DNA of 64,000 nucleotides, taken from positions 1,952,230 to 2,016,229 of the forward strand of contig NZ_CM001775.1 of assembly GCF_000332235.1 (NCBI RefSeq), written 5' to 3'. A program made the position numbers and the translations under genes. The stretch is from Geminocystis herdmanii PCC 6308. GTDB taxonomy: Bacteria; Cyanobacteriota; Cyanobacteriia; Cyanobacteriales; Cyanobacteriaceae. This document shows positions 9,670-17,764 of this stretch, one piece after another; the stretch's first letter is position 1, and each line of letters starts with the position of its first letter. The notes under the pieces are model-generated. The model saw only the letters and a program-made list of their open reading frames with translations, made no database searches and was not told the origin of the DNA.

Positions 9670-10055
9670 TGCAATTTTTGTTAGATACTCACACTTTTCT
9701 TTGGTTTGTTAATGAAAGTGACGAAATACCCGAACATTTATTTAATTTATTAGAATCTGATGTTGATTTATTATTAAGTATTGCCAGTTTATGGGAAATA
9801 GCTATTAAAGTGAGTATTAATAAATTAACTTTACCTAAAAATTATCACGAATTTATTAGCGAACAAATAAAGATTAATGACATAGAAATTTTGCCTATAT
9901 CTTTATCTCATTTGAATATAATTACTACTTTGCCATTGCATCATAAAGATCCTTTTGATAGACTAATTATTGCTCAAGCTATAGAAAAAAATATTACTAT
10001 TATTAGTAAAGATTCTGTTTTTAATTCTTACACTGAAATTAAAACCATTTGGTAA
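9669..10055 (+). CDS. PIN-domain ribonuclease toxin (VapC-like)
   Basis: A 128-residue PIN-domain toxin. Acidic residues are visible in LLDTHTFLW (Asp6), SLWEIAIK (Glu near 42) and DPFDRLIIAQA (Asp near 97). This is the subfamily often annotated as a type II toxin VapC family protein, which cleaves RNA when free of its antitoxin. The start overlaps the antitoxin stop. It looks intact and full length, so the module may be active. Confidence 0.88.
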   Translation: MQFLLDTHTFLWFVNESDEIPEHLFNLLESDVDLLLSIASLWEIAIKVSINKLTLPKNYHEFISEQIKINDIEILPISLSHLNIITTLPLHHKDPFDRLIIAQAIEKNITIISKDSVFNSYTEIKTIW

Positions 10056-10098
10056 TCACAATTAACTAATTAACTCAAATAATGTCAATTTTTCATTT

Positions 10099-10923
10099 AT
10101 GACTTATCAAATAGAAATCCCAAAACTTCTTGATGTTGCCCTGTTAGCCGCCCAAGCTGGAGGAAATATCCTACAATCTTATTGGGGAAAACAACTCCAT
10201 ATCAGAGAAAAAGGTAAAGCAGGAGACTTGATTACACAAGTAGATCAACAAGCTGAAGAAGAAATCTTAGCCGTGATCGATCGACACTTTCCAGAACATG
10301 GTATTCTAGCGGAAGAATCAGGAATTTTGGGCAATGCTGACAGCGAATATTTATGGGTAATTGATCCCCTTGATGGTACAACAAATTATGCTCATGGTTA
10401 TCCCCAAGCCGCCGTTTCCATTGGTTTATTAGTGTCAGGCATTCCCACCGTAGGAGTTGTTTATAACCCCATGCAAAATGAGTTATGGAGTGGTGCACTC
10501 GGTTTAGGTGCAACTCTTAATCATCAACTTATTCAGGTTTCCACCATTGATAAATTAAAAGATAGCCTTTTGGTAACAGGTTTTGCGTACGATCGTACAG
10601 AAGTAGAAGATAATAATTATGCAGAATTTTGTTATCTTACCCATTTAACTCAAGGAGTGAGAAGGGGAGGTAGTGCATCCCTAGATTTGTGTCATGTTGC
10701 AGGAGGAAGATTAGAAGGTTATTGGGAAAGAGGTTTAAAACCTTGGGATTTATTAGCAGGAGTTGTCATTCTCCAAGAAGCAGGAGGCAAAATTACCGCT
10801 TATGATGAGAGTAACTTTGACCTTTATAGTGGTAGAATCTTAGCTACTAACGGTTATATACATTCTCAATTAAGTAAAGTGTTATTAAATACCCCCCATT
10901 CTCCTGATTTTGTTTATAGGTAA
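10099..10923 (+). CDS. Inositol monophosphatase family protein
   Basis: A 274-residue Mg-dependent phosphatase. Motifs are ILAEESG near 72-78, the metal-binding WVIDPLDGTTNYAHGYP near 89-105, and WDLLAGVVIL near 215-224. In cyanobacteria members of this family act as inositol monophosphatase, histidinol-phosphate phosphatase or 3'-phosphoadenosine phosphatase; the sequence alone does not settle which. It is single and intact. Confidence 0.92.
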   Translation: MTYQIEIPKLLDVALLAAQAGGNILQSYWGKQLHIREKGKAGDLITQVDQQAEEEILAVIDRHFPEHGILAEESGILGNADSEYLWVIDPLDGTTNYAHGYPQAAVSIGLLVSGIPTVGVVYNPMQNELWSGALGLGATLNHQLIQVSTIDKLKDSLLVTGFAYDRTEVEDNNYAEFCYLTHLTQGVRRGGSASLDLCHVAGGRLEGYWERGLKPWDLLAGVVILQEAGGKITAYDESNFDLYSGRILATNGYIHSQLSKVLLNTPHSPDFVYR

Positions 10924-11019
10924 GGCTTAAAATTAGCAATGTAGAAATTTTATTTTTCTTCATCAACTTTTCATATCTACGTCACAGAAAAGTCAAATCA
11001 TTACTTTATATTAGTAAAT

Positions 11020-11076
11020 GTCAGCTTAAAAAAGGTTTTCCTCTTTTATTCCTTCGCTCTTTGAGCTGACTTTTTT
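11020..11076 (+). ncRNA. Candidate small RNA or attenuator hairpin with terminator
   Basis: GTCAGCTTAAA at 11020-11030 pairs with TTTGAGCTGAC at 11060-11070 (one G-T pair), and six T follow at 11071-11076, so this is a good Rho-independent terminator shape. The sequence just upstream, TTATATTAGTAAATGT at about 11006-11019, is identical to the -10 region of the rRNA promoter at 21599-21614. No reading frame lies between. Upstream genes end at 10923, so the hairpin could also be a long 3' end of the phosphatase mRNA. The remaining part of the 363-base spacer to 11286 shows only a GATCGT-containing palindrome near 11095. Confidence 0.45.
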
Positions 11077-11286
11077 CTCTTTTTCCTAATTTCGATCGTG
11101 CAGTGCCGTTTTACGATCGTACCTTAGTTCACTCAATTTTATTCTACAATTTAAAATATACAATGTAGAAAAAACGACATTTTACAGTTAAACAATAACC
11201 AACTATTAGGAATTACGCCATTATATTTAGTCTTTTATCTTATTAACCATTTTATTTGTTATCTTTTTTAGGAGTTTATATATACT

Positions 11287-12519
11287 ATGAAAAAATCCAC
11301 TAATTATTTACAAAAAGCCACTACTTGCACATCCGTTTTATTGTTGGGCGCCGGTATCGGGGTGGGAGTCAATTATTTAATGAATACTCAAGAAATCTTT
11401 GCTCGAACTAATGACAATGCAATTTTTTCTGAGAAAGAAAATACCACAATCGCAAGATTACCCGGATTAGTGGACAATGAGGATATTAATTTTGTGACAA
11501 AAGTTGTTCAAGATGTTGGTCCTGCGGTAGTAAGAATTAATGCTCAACGTACCGTAGCCAATAATGGTAACATTCCTCCAGTATTTAATGATCCTTTTTT
11601 CCGTCAATTTTTTGGTAATCAAATTCCTCAAATGCCTCAAGAAGAAATTCAACAGGGTACAGGCTCTGGTTTTATCATTAGTGATGATGGTAAAATATTG
11701 ACTAATGCTCACGTTGTAGAAGGTGCAACTCAAGTGACGGTAAATCTGAAAGATGGTAGAGTTTTAGAAGGTAAAGTTTTAGGTACTGATCCTCTCACAG
11801 ATTTAGCTGTTATTAAAATTGAAGCGGAAAATTTACCTATTGCTTTATTGGGTAATTCAGATGAGCTCGTAATTGGGGAATGGGCGATCGCCATCGGGAA
11901 TCCTTTAGGTTTAGATAATACGGTAACTACAGGCATTATAAGTGCTACAGGTCGATCGAGCTCTCAAATTGGAGTCGGAGACAAGAGATTAGACTTTATT
12001 CAAACCGATGCCGCCATTAATCCGGGTAATTCAGGAGGCCCACTTTTAAACGCCAAAGGTGAAGTTATCGCCATCAATACCGCTATTATCAAAAATGCGC
12101 AAGGGTTAGGCTTTGCAATTCCTATTAATCGGGCGGCAGAAATTGCCGAAAAACTGATCACAGAAGGAAAAGTAGATCATCCTTACTTGGGCATTTCTAT
12201 GGTGACATTAAATGAGCAGACAAAACAGCAATTAAACCAAAATGAAAACTTTAATTTAACTAATGAAAAAGGCGTATTAATAGTTAAAATTATGCCTAAT
12301 TCTCCTGCCGCCAAAGCAGGATTGCAGTCAGGGGATATTATTCAGAGTATTGAAGGAGAAGCCATTACAGAGCCTTCTCAGGTACAGAAAAAAGTAGAAT
12401 CCAAGGATGTAGGCTCAGATTTAACCCTTGATTTGCGCAGACAACAAAAAGAGTTGAAAATACCTGTAACTTTAGGTGTTTTACCTACTCAACCTCAACC
12501 ATCTCAGCAACCTCAATAA
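11287..12519 (+). CDS. Deg/Htr-family serine protease with PDZ domain (HhoA/HhoB/HtrA type)
   Basis: A 410-residue protein with an N-terminal hydrophobic segment (residues about 13-31) that serves as signal or anchor, a trypsin-like domain and one PDZ domain (about 300-395). The catalytic triad is His142 (LTNAHVV), Asp172 (LTDLAVIK) and Ser249 (NPGNSGGPL). An AGGAG ribosome-binding site sits about 13 bases before the ATG. Cyanobacteria have three such proteases (HhoA, HhoB, HtrA) acting in the periplasm and thylakoid in protein quality control; I cannot tell which paralogue this is. The C-terminus is a Gln/Pro-rich tail. Confidence 0.95.
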   Translation: MKKSTNYLQKATTCTSVLLLGAGIGVGVNYLMNTQEIFARTNDNAIFSEKENTTIARLPGLVDNEDINFVTKVVQDVGPAVVRINAQRTVANNGNIPPVFNDPFFRQFFGNQIPQMPQEEIQQGTGSGFIISDDGKILTNAHVVEGATQVTVNLKDGRVLEGKVLGTDPLTDLAVIKIEAENLPIALLGNSDELVIGEWAIAIGNPLGLDNTVTTGIISATGRSSSQIGVGDKRLDFIQTDAAINPGNSGGPLLNAKGEVIAINTAIIKNAQGLGFAIPINRAAEIAEKLITEGKVDHPYLGISMVTLNEQTKQQLNQNENFNLTNEKGVLIVKIMPNSPAAKAGLQSGDIIQSIEGEAITEPSQVQKKVESKDVGSDLTLDLRRQQKELKIPVTLGVLPTQPQPSQQPQ

Positions 12520-12538
12520 TATCTAAGTAAATCATATG

Positions 12539-12604
12539 AGTTTGTAGTAAACCTTTTAAGGCTTATCAATCAATGGCTTTAGCCATTACTACAAACTTTT
12601 TTTT
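12539..12604 (+). terminator. Terminator-like hairpin after the Deg protease
   Basis: AGTTTGTAGTAA at 12539-12550 pairs perfectly with TTACTACAAACT at 12586-12597 and is followed by eight T. The inner part also pairs (AAGGCTT/GGCTTTAGCC region). The same outer arm recurs in the palindromes at 62571-62643 and 62698-62722, so this terminator belongs to a dispersed palindromic repeat family. Confidence 0.7.
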
Positions 12605-12634
12605 ATAGCTAAATATCTGGCAAAAAAAGGAATA

Positions 12635-13108
12635 ATGACTAAAGAAATATTATTAATTGGCAATCCAGTTTTAAGGATAACAGCAAAAGAAGTAACAAAT
12701 ATTGATAATCCAAAAATACAAACTCTCATTGATGATTTATTAAAGATTACTTATCAGCGTCATGGAGTAGGTATTTCCGCACCCCAGATTGGAGAATCTA
12801 GCCGTGTGATTATCGTAGCTTCCCATGCCAATATTCGTTATCCTGATGCGCCTTTTCTTCCACCTATGGCAATGATTAACCCTCGCATTGTCAGTCATTC
12901 AGAAGATGTAGTGATTCGGGAGGAGGGTTGCCTTAGTGTGGAAAATCAACGGGGTGATGTGCCACGATATAAGGATATTATGGTAGAGTATTTCGATCGA
13001 GCTGGAAACCATCAACGAAAAGAATATAATAATTTTGTGGCGAGAATTATTCAACACGAATTAGATCATCTTAATGGTATTCTATTTGTCGATCGTCTTC
13101 AAGAATAA
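12635..13108 (+). CDS. def: Peptide deformylase
   Basis: A 157-residue metalloenzyme that removes the formyl group from the initiator methionine of new proteins. All three conserved motifs are present: GVGISAPQIG (44-53), EEGCLSV with metal ligand Cys99, and QHELDH with ligands His141 and His145 and catalytic Glu142. It is slightly shorter than many deformylases but complete. Its own start follows the terminator hairpin at 12604, so it has its own promoter or is weakly linked to the protease gene. Confidence 0.95.
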   Translation: MTKEILLIGNPVLRITAKEVTNIDNPKIQTLIDDLLKITYQRHGVGISAPQIGESSRVIIVASHANIRYPDAPFLPPMAMINPRIVSHSEDVVIREEGCLSVENQRGDVPRYKDIMVEYFDRAGNHQRKEYNNFVARIIQHELDHLNGILFVDRLQE

Positions 13109-13161
13109 GAAGTAAAAAATAAATTCTCAATTCTTAATTATCCATTATTCATTGTCAAAGG

Positions 13162-14316
13162 ATGTTATTTAAAAAGTCAATCTCTACTATTTTATTATGT
13201 TGTTTATTAATTAGTTGTCAAGGAAATAATACTGTAGAAGAAACCCAAGAAACCGAGTTTCAAAGAGAAGTAGAACAAGGATTAGTATTATATAACGCTG
13301 TATTAGAACAGTCTAATGCAGATGGTCAAATGTTGTGGCGTTTAAGTACCAAAAAAGCCATTTATACCCAAGATAAAGAAAGTGCTATTTTAGAAGGTTT
13401 AACAGGTAATTTATATGAAAACGGTAAAATTATTTTAAAAGTTAGTGCAGATAAAGGAGAGGTAAAAAATGAAGGCAAAGAAATTTATTTATCTGAAAAT
13501 ATTTTAGCTTTTGATACTCGTAATAAAGCAGAATTTAAAGGAGATACTCTTGTTTGGAAACCCGAAGAAAATGTGATGTTAATGGAAGGTAATCAAGGCA
13601 TAACTGCTAATCATCCTAAATTAGTCATCAAAGCACAACAGGCTAAATATAATACAGCGACTCAATTATTAGAATTAGATAAACAGATTTTAGGTACAAC
13701 AATTAATCCTTCTTTACAATTAAAAACTCAACATTTATATTGGCAAATTCCAGAAAATAAAATTATTGGGAATAAATTAATTGACTTAGTACGTTATGAT
13801 GACAAAAAAAAGGTAACAGATAAATTAAAAAGCAATCAAGTAGAAATAGATTTAGATGTTAATGTAGCCATTATCAATGGTAATATTGAGTATCAATCGT
13901 TAGAACCACCTTTACAAGCCGCAACAGAAAGAATTACTTGGTATTATACCGATCGAAAAATGCGATCGAACACCCCCACAAAATTAGTACAAGTAGAAGA
14001 TGATATAACATTAACTGCCAATAATGTGGACTTTCACTTAGAAGAAAATCAACTATATTTAAAAGGAGGAATTTATGGACAAGCCGTCAGAAATGAAGTA
14101 GAAATTTACTCCGATAATTTAGTCTGGAATTTAGACGATAAAGAAATTAACGCCGATGGTAATGTCTTTTATAAACAGATAAATCCCGATTTTAATTTAC
14201 GAGGCATAAGCGCCGTAGGTAAATTACAAGATAAACAAATTACCGTCAAAGGTAATCAAGATAACCCCGTGACTACCATTATCTATAGCAATGAATTAAA
14301 TCAAAAAAATCCCTAA
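13162..14316 (+). CDS. lptC: LptC-family lipopolysaccharide export protein
   Basis: A 384-residue predicted lipoprotein; the N-terminus has a hydrophobic segment ending in LLISCQGN, a lipobox. The rest is beta-rich with repeated motifs (NGKIILKVSADKGEVKN; AEFKGDTLVWKPEEN; LYLKGGIYGQAVRNEVEIYSDNLVWN), matching the long cyanobacterial LptC that is about twice the length of the enterobacterial protein. Known role of LptC: passing lipopolysaccharide from the inner-membrane LptBFG to LptA. No other lpt gene is near. Confidence 0.85.
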   Translation: MLFKKSISTILLCCLLISCQGNNTVEETQETEFQREVEQGLVLYNAVLEQSNADGQMLWRLSTKKAIYTQDKESAILEGLTGNLYENGKIILKVSADKGEVKNEGKEIYLSENILAFDTRNKAEFKGDTLVWKPEENVMLMEGNQGITANHPKLVIKAQQAKYNTATQLLELDKQILGTTINPSLQLKTQHLYWQIPENKIIGNKLIDLVRYDDKKKVTDKLKSNQVEIDLDVNVAIINGNIEYQSLEPPLQAATERITWYYTDRKMRSNTPTKLVQVEDDITLTANNVDFHLEENQLYLKGGIYGQAVRNEVEIYSDNLVWNLDDKEINADGNVFYKQINPDFNLRGISAVGKLQDKQITVKGNQDNPVTTIIYSNELNQKNP

Positions 14317-14396
14317 ATTGTATGGGTAACTACTCTCAAACCTAAATTAATTCGATAATCTATTACTTAACATAAGTTAATGAATAGAAATTGAAT

Positions 14397-15767
14397 ATGT
14401 ATAACTTTCAACAAAAATCAAATCAGCCTCATGTCGTAATAGTCGGAGGCGGTTTCGCTGGATTATATGCCGCCAAGGAATTAGGTAACGCACCAGTACA
14501 AGTTACCCTCATCGATAAGCGTAATTTTCATCTTTTTCAACCCCTGTTATATCAAGTGGCAACCGGTAGCTTATCTCCTGCGGAAATTTGTTCTCCTTTA
14601 CGGTTAATTGTCGGTAAAAATGAGAATACCCATGTTATTTTAGATGAAGTTATCGATCTCGATCCAGAACAAAAACGAGTTATCATGCGTGAAGGAGTGA
14701 TCAACTATGATTATCTTATCATCGGTACGGGAGTAAGTCATCATTATTTTGGTAATGAGCATTGGGAAACTGATGCCCCCGGATTGAAAAGTATCGAAAA
14801 TGCCCTTGATATTCGTCGTAAAATTTTCCTTGCCTTTGAAGAAGCCGAAAAAGTTTCCTCTCCTGAAGAAAAAGAGGAATGGTTAACTTTTGCTATTGTA
14901 GGAGGTGGACCTACGGGAGTAGAGTTAGCAGGTGCGATCGCAGAAATTGCCCATAAAATTATTAAAGATGACTTTAGGGAAATTGACACCACCAAAGCGA
15001 AAATATTGTTAATTGAAGGCATGAATCGCATTTTACCTCCTTACCCCGAAGACTTATCCCAAAAAGCGCAAGAATCTTTAGAAGAATTAGGGGTAACAGT
15101 ATTAACTAATCGCATGGTGACAAATATTCAAAAAAGTAGGGTTAATATTAGGCATGGTGAAGAAGAAGAAACCATTAAAGCGAGGACAATTTTATGGGCA
15201 GCCGGTGTCAAAGCCTCTGCTTTAGCCGAAGTCATCGCCAAAAGAACTAACGTAGAAGTCGATCGAGCTGGTAGAATTATGGTAGAGTCGAATCTCAGCA
15301 TTAAAAATTATCCTAACATTTTCGTAGTCGGTGATTTAGCTAACTTTTCCCATCAAGACAACAAACCCCTCCCCGGTATTGCACCCGTTGCCATGGAAGA
15401 AGGCTTATACATGGCTAAATATATTAAAGCAAAAGTTAAAGGAAGTTCGATCGAACCCTTTTATTATAAAGACAAAGGCAGTCTAGCAGTCATAGGCGAT
15501 AACTATGCCGTAGTCAATCTCGGATTCCTCAAATTATCAGGATTTATTGCTTGGATAGTGTGGGTATTTGCGCATATTTACTACCTCATCGAATTTGATA
15601 ACAAATTAACCGTAATGCTTCAATGGGGCTGGAATTACCTCACAAGAGGGAGAGGTGCAAGACTAATTACAGGAGAAATCAGTGAAAATAACCTCATCAA
15701 TAAATCCTTCAATAACGAACATTATCCCCCAACCCTCACCGAAGAAAAAGAAACCCTGAAAGTTTAA
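14397..15767 (+). CDS. Type II NAD(P)H dehydrogenase (NDH-2)
   Basis: An FAD flavoprotein that oxidises NAD(P)H and reduces quinone without pumping protons. A TTG at 14391 is in frame, but the ATG at 14397 (MYNFQQK) is the better start. Motifs: FAD site VIVGGGFAGLYAAKELG, NAD site IVGGGPTGVELAGAIAE, and VFVVGDLANF near the second FAD contact. A hydrophobic C-terminal segment (LSGFIAWIVWVFAHIYYLI) can bind the membrane. Cyanobacteria have several paralogues (NdbA, NdbB, NdbC); I cannot assign which. Length is 456 residues. Confidence 0.93.
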   Translation: MYNFQQKSNQPHVVIVGGGFAGLYAAKELGNAPVQVTLIDKRNFHLFQPLLYQVATGSLSPAEICSPLRLIVGKNENTHVILDEVIDLDPEQKRVIMREGVINYDYLIIGTGVSHHYFGNEHWETDAPGLKSIENALDIRRKIFLAFEEAEKVSSPEEKEEWLTFAIVGGGPTGVELAGAIAEIAHKIIKDDFREIDTTKAKILLIEGMNRILPPYPEDLSQKAQESLEELGVTVLTNRMVTNIQKSRVNIRHGEEEETIKARTILWAAGVKASALAEVIAKRTNVEVDRAGRIMVESNLSIKNYPNIFVVGDLANFSHQDNKPLPGIAPVAMEEGLYMAKYIKAKVKGSSIEPFYYKDKGSLAVIGDNYAVVNLGFLKLSGFIAWIVWVFAHIYYLIEFDNKLTVMLQWGWNYLTRGRGARLITGEISENNLINKSFNNEHYPPTLTEEKETLKV

Positions 15768-15912
15768 ATAAATACTTTCCATTTATTATATAACTGTTGG
15801 AATATTCTGCCATTGCGAGGTACAAAGTAATCTCAATCAAACCTTTATTTTTGGTAGAAGTGCGTAAGTTCTAACTATAATAGTTCATGGAAAATCATAT
15901 AATTAACTCATT

Positions 15913-16146
15913 ATGGGCGTTTATCAAGTAGTACAAATAATTTGGGCTGGTTCGGCTGCATTGCTAACAGTTTTAGTTTTATTACATTCTCCAAAAGGCG
16001 ATGGTTTGGGAGGTATAGGAGGACAAGCACAACTATTTGCCAGTGCAAAAAGTGCCGAAGCAACTCTGAATCGTGTTACATGGATTTTAAGTTTAACCTT
16101 TATTAGTTTAACCGTTGTGTTAAGTGCAGGATGGTTAAATAATTAA
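15913..16146 (+). CDS. secG: SecG, preprotein translocase subunit
   Basis: A 77-residue protein with two hydrophobic segments (residues about 5-22 and 54-74) joined by a loop with the conserved LLHSPKGDGLGGIGG, the SecG signature. It is a small accessory of the SecYEG channel in the plasma and thylakoid membranes. Cyanobacterial SecG is this length. A short upstream spacer separates it from the NDH-2 gene. Confidence 0.93.
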   Translation: MGVYQVVQIIWAGSAALLTVLVLLHSPKGDGLGGIGGQAQLFASAKSAEATLNRVTWILSLTFISLTVVLSAGWLNN

Positions 16147-16173
16147 TCAATTTCACCAGAAATTTTGTTTGTA

Positions 16174-16194
16174 GGGGTTGAATAATATTCAACC
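16174..16194. repeat. Palindrome GGGTTGAATAATATTCAACCC
   Basis: A 21-bp palindrome (8-bp arms and more around a short centre) after secG. A close copy lies at 60724-60745 after ssrA, there with a T run. There is no T run here, so a terminator role is less likely. It is a dispersed short palindrome of this genome. Confidence 0.6.
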
Positions 16195-16245
16195 CGTTAA
16201 GGTTTTAATCCCATTTATCGTAAAATTTTAAAAATCTGAGACACA

Positions 16246-17001
16246 GTGAATCCTAAGCGAATTATTAAAAGTCACATCAATTTTATCTCACTAATAGTTT
16301 GCACACTGATAATTGTTGTCAATTTTTCTATTTCCCTCAACGCAAAAGAAAGCAATTTACCCCCATTAAAAGTTCATCCCCTGCCCATAACCCTACAACA
16401 ATGGAAGGGAGAAACCCAAGATAATTACTTTAAAGAAATCCAACCTCACTTAGCAGGTTATCTAATTTGGTCACACTTTCCCATTAAAGTGTACATACAA
16501 ACTCCCGATGATAATTTATCCCCAGCAGGATTAACCCAATTTCAACAGTGGCAAAAAGCCGTTAGGATTTCGATCGAATCATGGAATCCTTATCTACCAT
16601 TAATAGAAATCGAAAAATCTGACAAAGCCGATATTCTCATCTATCGCCGTCATCCCCAAATCAAAGCGCAAATCAACCCCGAAACAGGATTATATAACCT
16701 TCCTAGAGCAAAAGCCGCAACCACCACCGTCAAATTCTATTTAACCCAAACACCACCAAAACAATTACGACACACCATGTCGATCGAAGTCAACCCCCAT
16801 CAAACCTTTGACTACCTAGTAACCAATATTACCCATGAATTAGGTCATGCACTAGGAATTTGGGGACATAGTTTAAACACAAACGATGTGATGTATCATT
16901 CTCACAGTCAAGAAATTCCTGCTATTTCACCCCAAGACATAAACACCCTAAAAAAAATTTATCAGCAACCCACCCGTTTAGGTTGGGTGCGACCCGTTTA
17001 A
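16246..17001 (+). CDS. Matrixin-like zinc metalloprotease; intron inserted at its last codons
   Basis: A 251-residue protein with GTG start, a hydrophobic signal segment (residues about 13-31) and the zinc site HELGHALGIWGHS (HExxHxxGxxH) followed by DVMYHS, the Met-turn. These are features of M10-type metallopeptidases. The last four codons (VRPV, stop) are intron sequence: the group II intron starts with GTGCG at 16987, directly after the Trp codon of LGW. If the intron is spliced, the reading frame continues into AATATTTAG and ends with Asn-Ile, so both forms differ by only a few residues. Confidence 0.85.
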   Translation: MNPKRIIKSHINFISLIVCTLIIVVNFSISLNAKESNLPPLKVHPLPITLQQWKGETQDNYFKEIQPHLAGYLIWSHFPIKVYIQTPDDNLSPAGLTQFQQWQKAVRISIESWNPYLPLIEIEKSDKADILIYRRHPQIKAQINPETGLYNLPRAKAATTTVKFYLTQTPPKQLRHTMSIEVNPHQTFDYLVTNITHELGHALGIWGHSLNTNDVMYHSHSQEIPAISPQDINTLKKIYQQPTRLGWVRPV

Positions 17002-17764
17002 TGTGAAGTTAGTCCCCAGTCGCAGGGGAATCGTTTAATAAAACGATGCCTAGAGCCTTCTCTAAGCCTATATAAACATTAGTTAGGTATAAAATGACCT
17101 GAAAGAAACTTAAACCCATTATGGGCGATTCTCGAAGGGCATCTACCAAGCAAGTACCTTGAAAGTTCATAATTAGAACATGAGTTGAAATACTCATTAA
17201 CATGGGAAAACAAGGTGATTGTTAAGGAATTGTTACAATTCCTGAAGCGGATTACCGTACCTTTAAGGTGTGGATAACCGTGAAGCAATTGTACCTAATA
17301 ACTCTATCTTTCTTGTAGGTGTGAATCCTACCCGTCATACCTGACGTGACAACACTAGCCCAGAGTGACTGGAGGTGGTATCTCCTACACTGAGTGCATG
17401 GGCAGAACGGGGGCAACACTGGTAGCCTTAACTGGTGTTCCTCCAGTAGTACAACTATGATTACAAAAGGAACTTTCGTTTGAACCATCGAAAGACGGAA
17501 CTAGCAAAATTAGGCTGACTAGCTAGACCAAAAGGTAACTTCTAATGTACCAGCAGGCTCTTGCCACCTGAACTGGAAGGTAATACATAGGACGGTGGAT
17601 AGAAAGAATCTAAGGTTGTGTAAAAAGAAAGTAAGAGAACGGGGAAACCCCCATGACCTCTCTTAATAAAGTCGATTATTAGGAGTAGTAACCAGCGTAA
17701 GGTTATGGGGAGTAAGATTGTTCAAAAAGCCAACGCCATTATGTAATGTAATAAATATGCTGAC

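Noticed and set aside
11020-11076. Yfr1 small RNA
   Set aside because: The conserved ACTCCTCACACC motif is missing; the hairpin is reported only as a candidate.
17009-17488. Reverse-strand ORFs within the 5' part of the group II intron
   Set aside because: The region is structured intron RNA (domains I-III), and these frames have no family-like residues.
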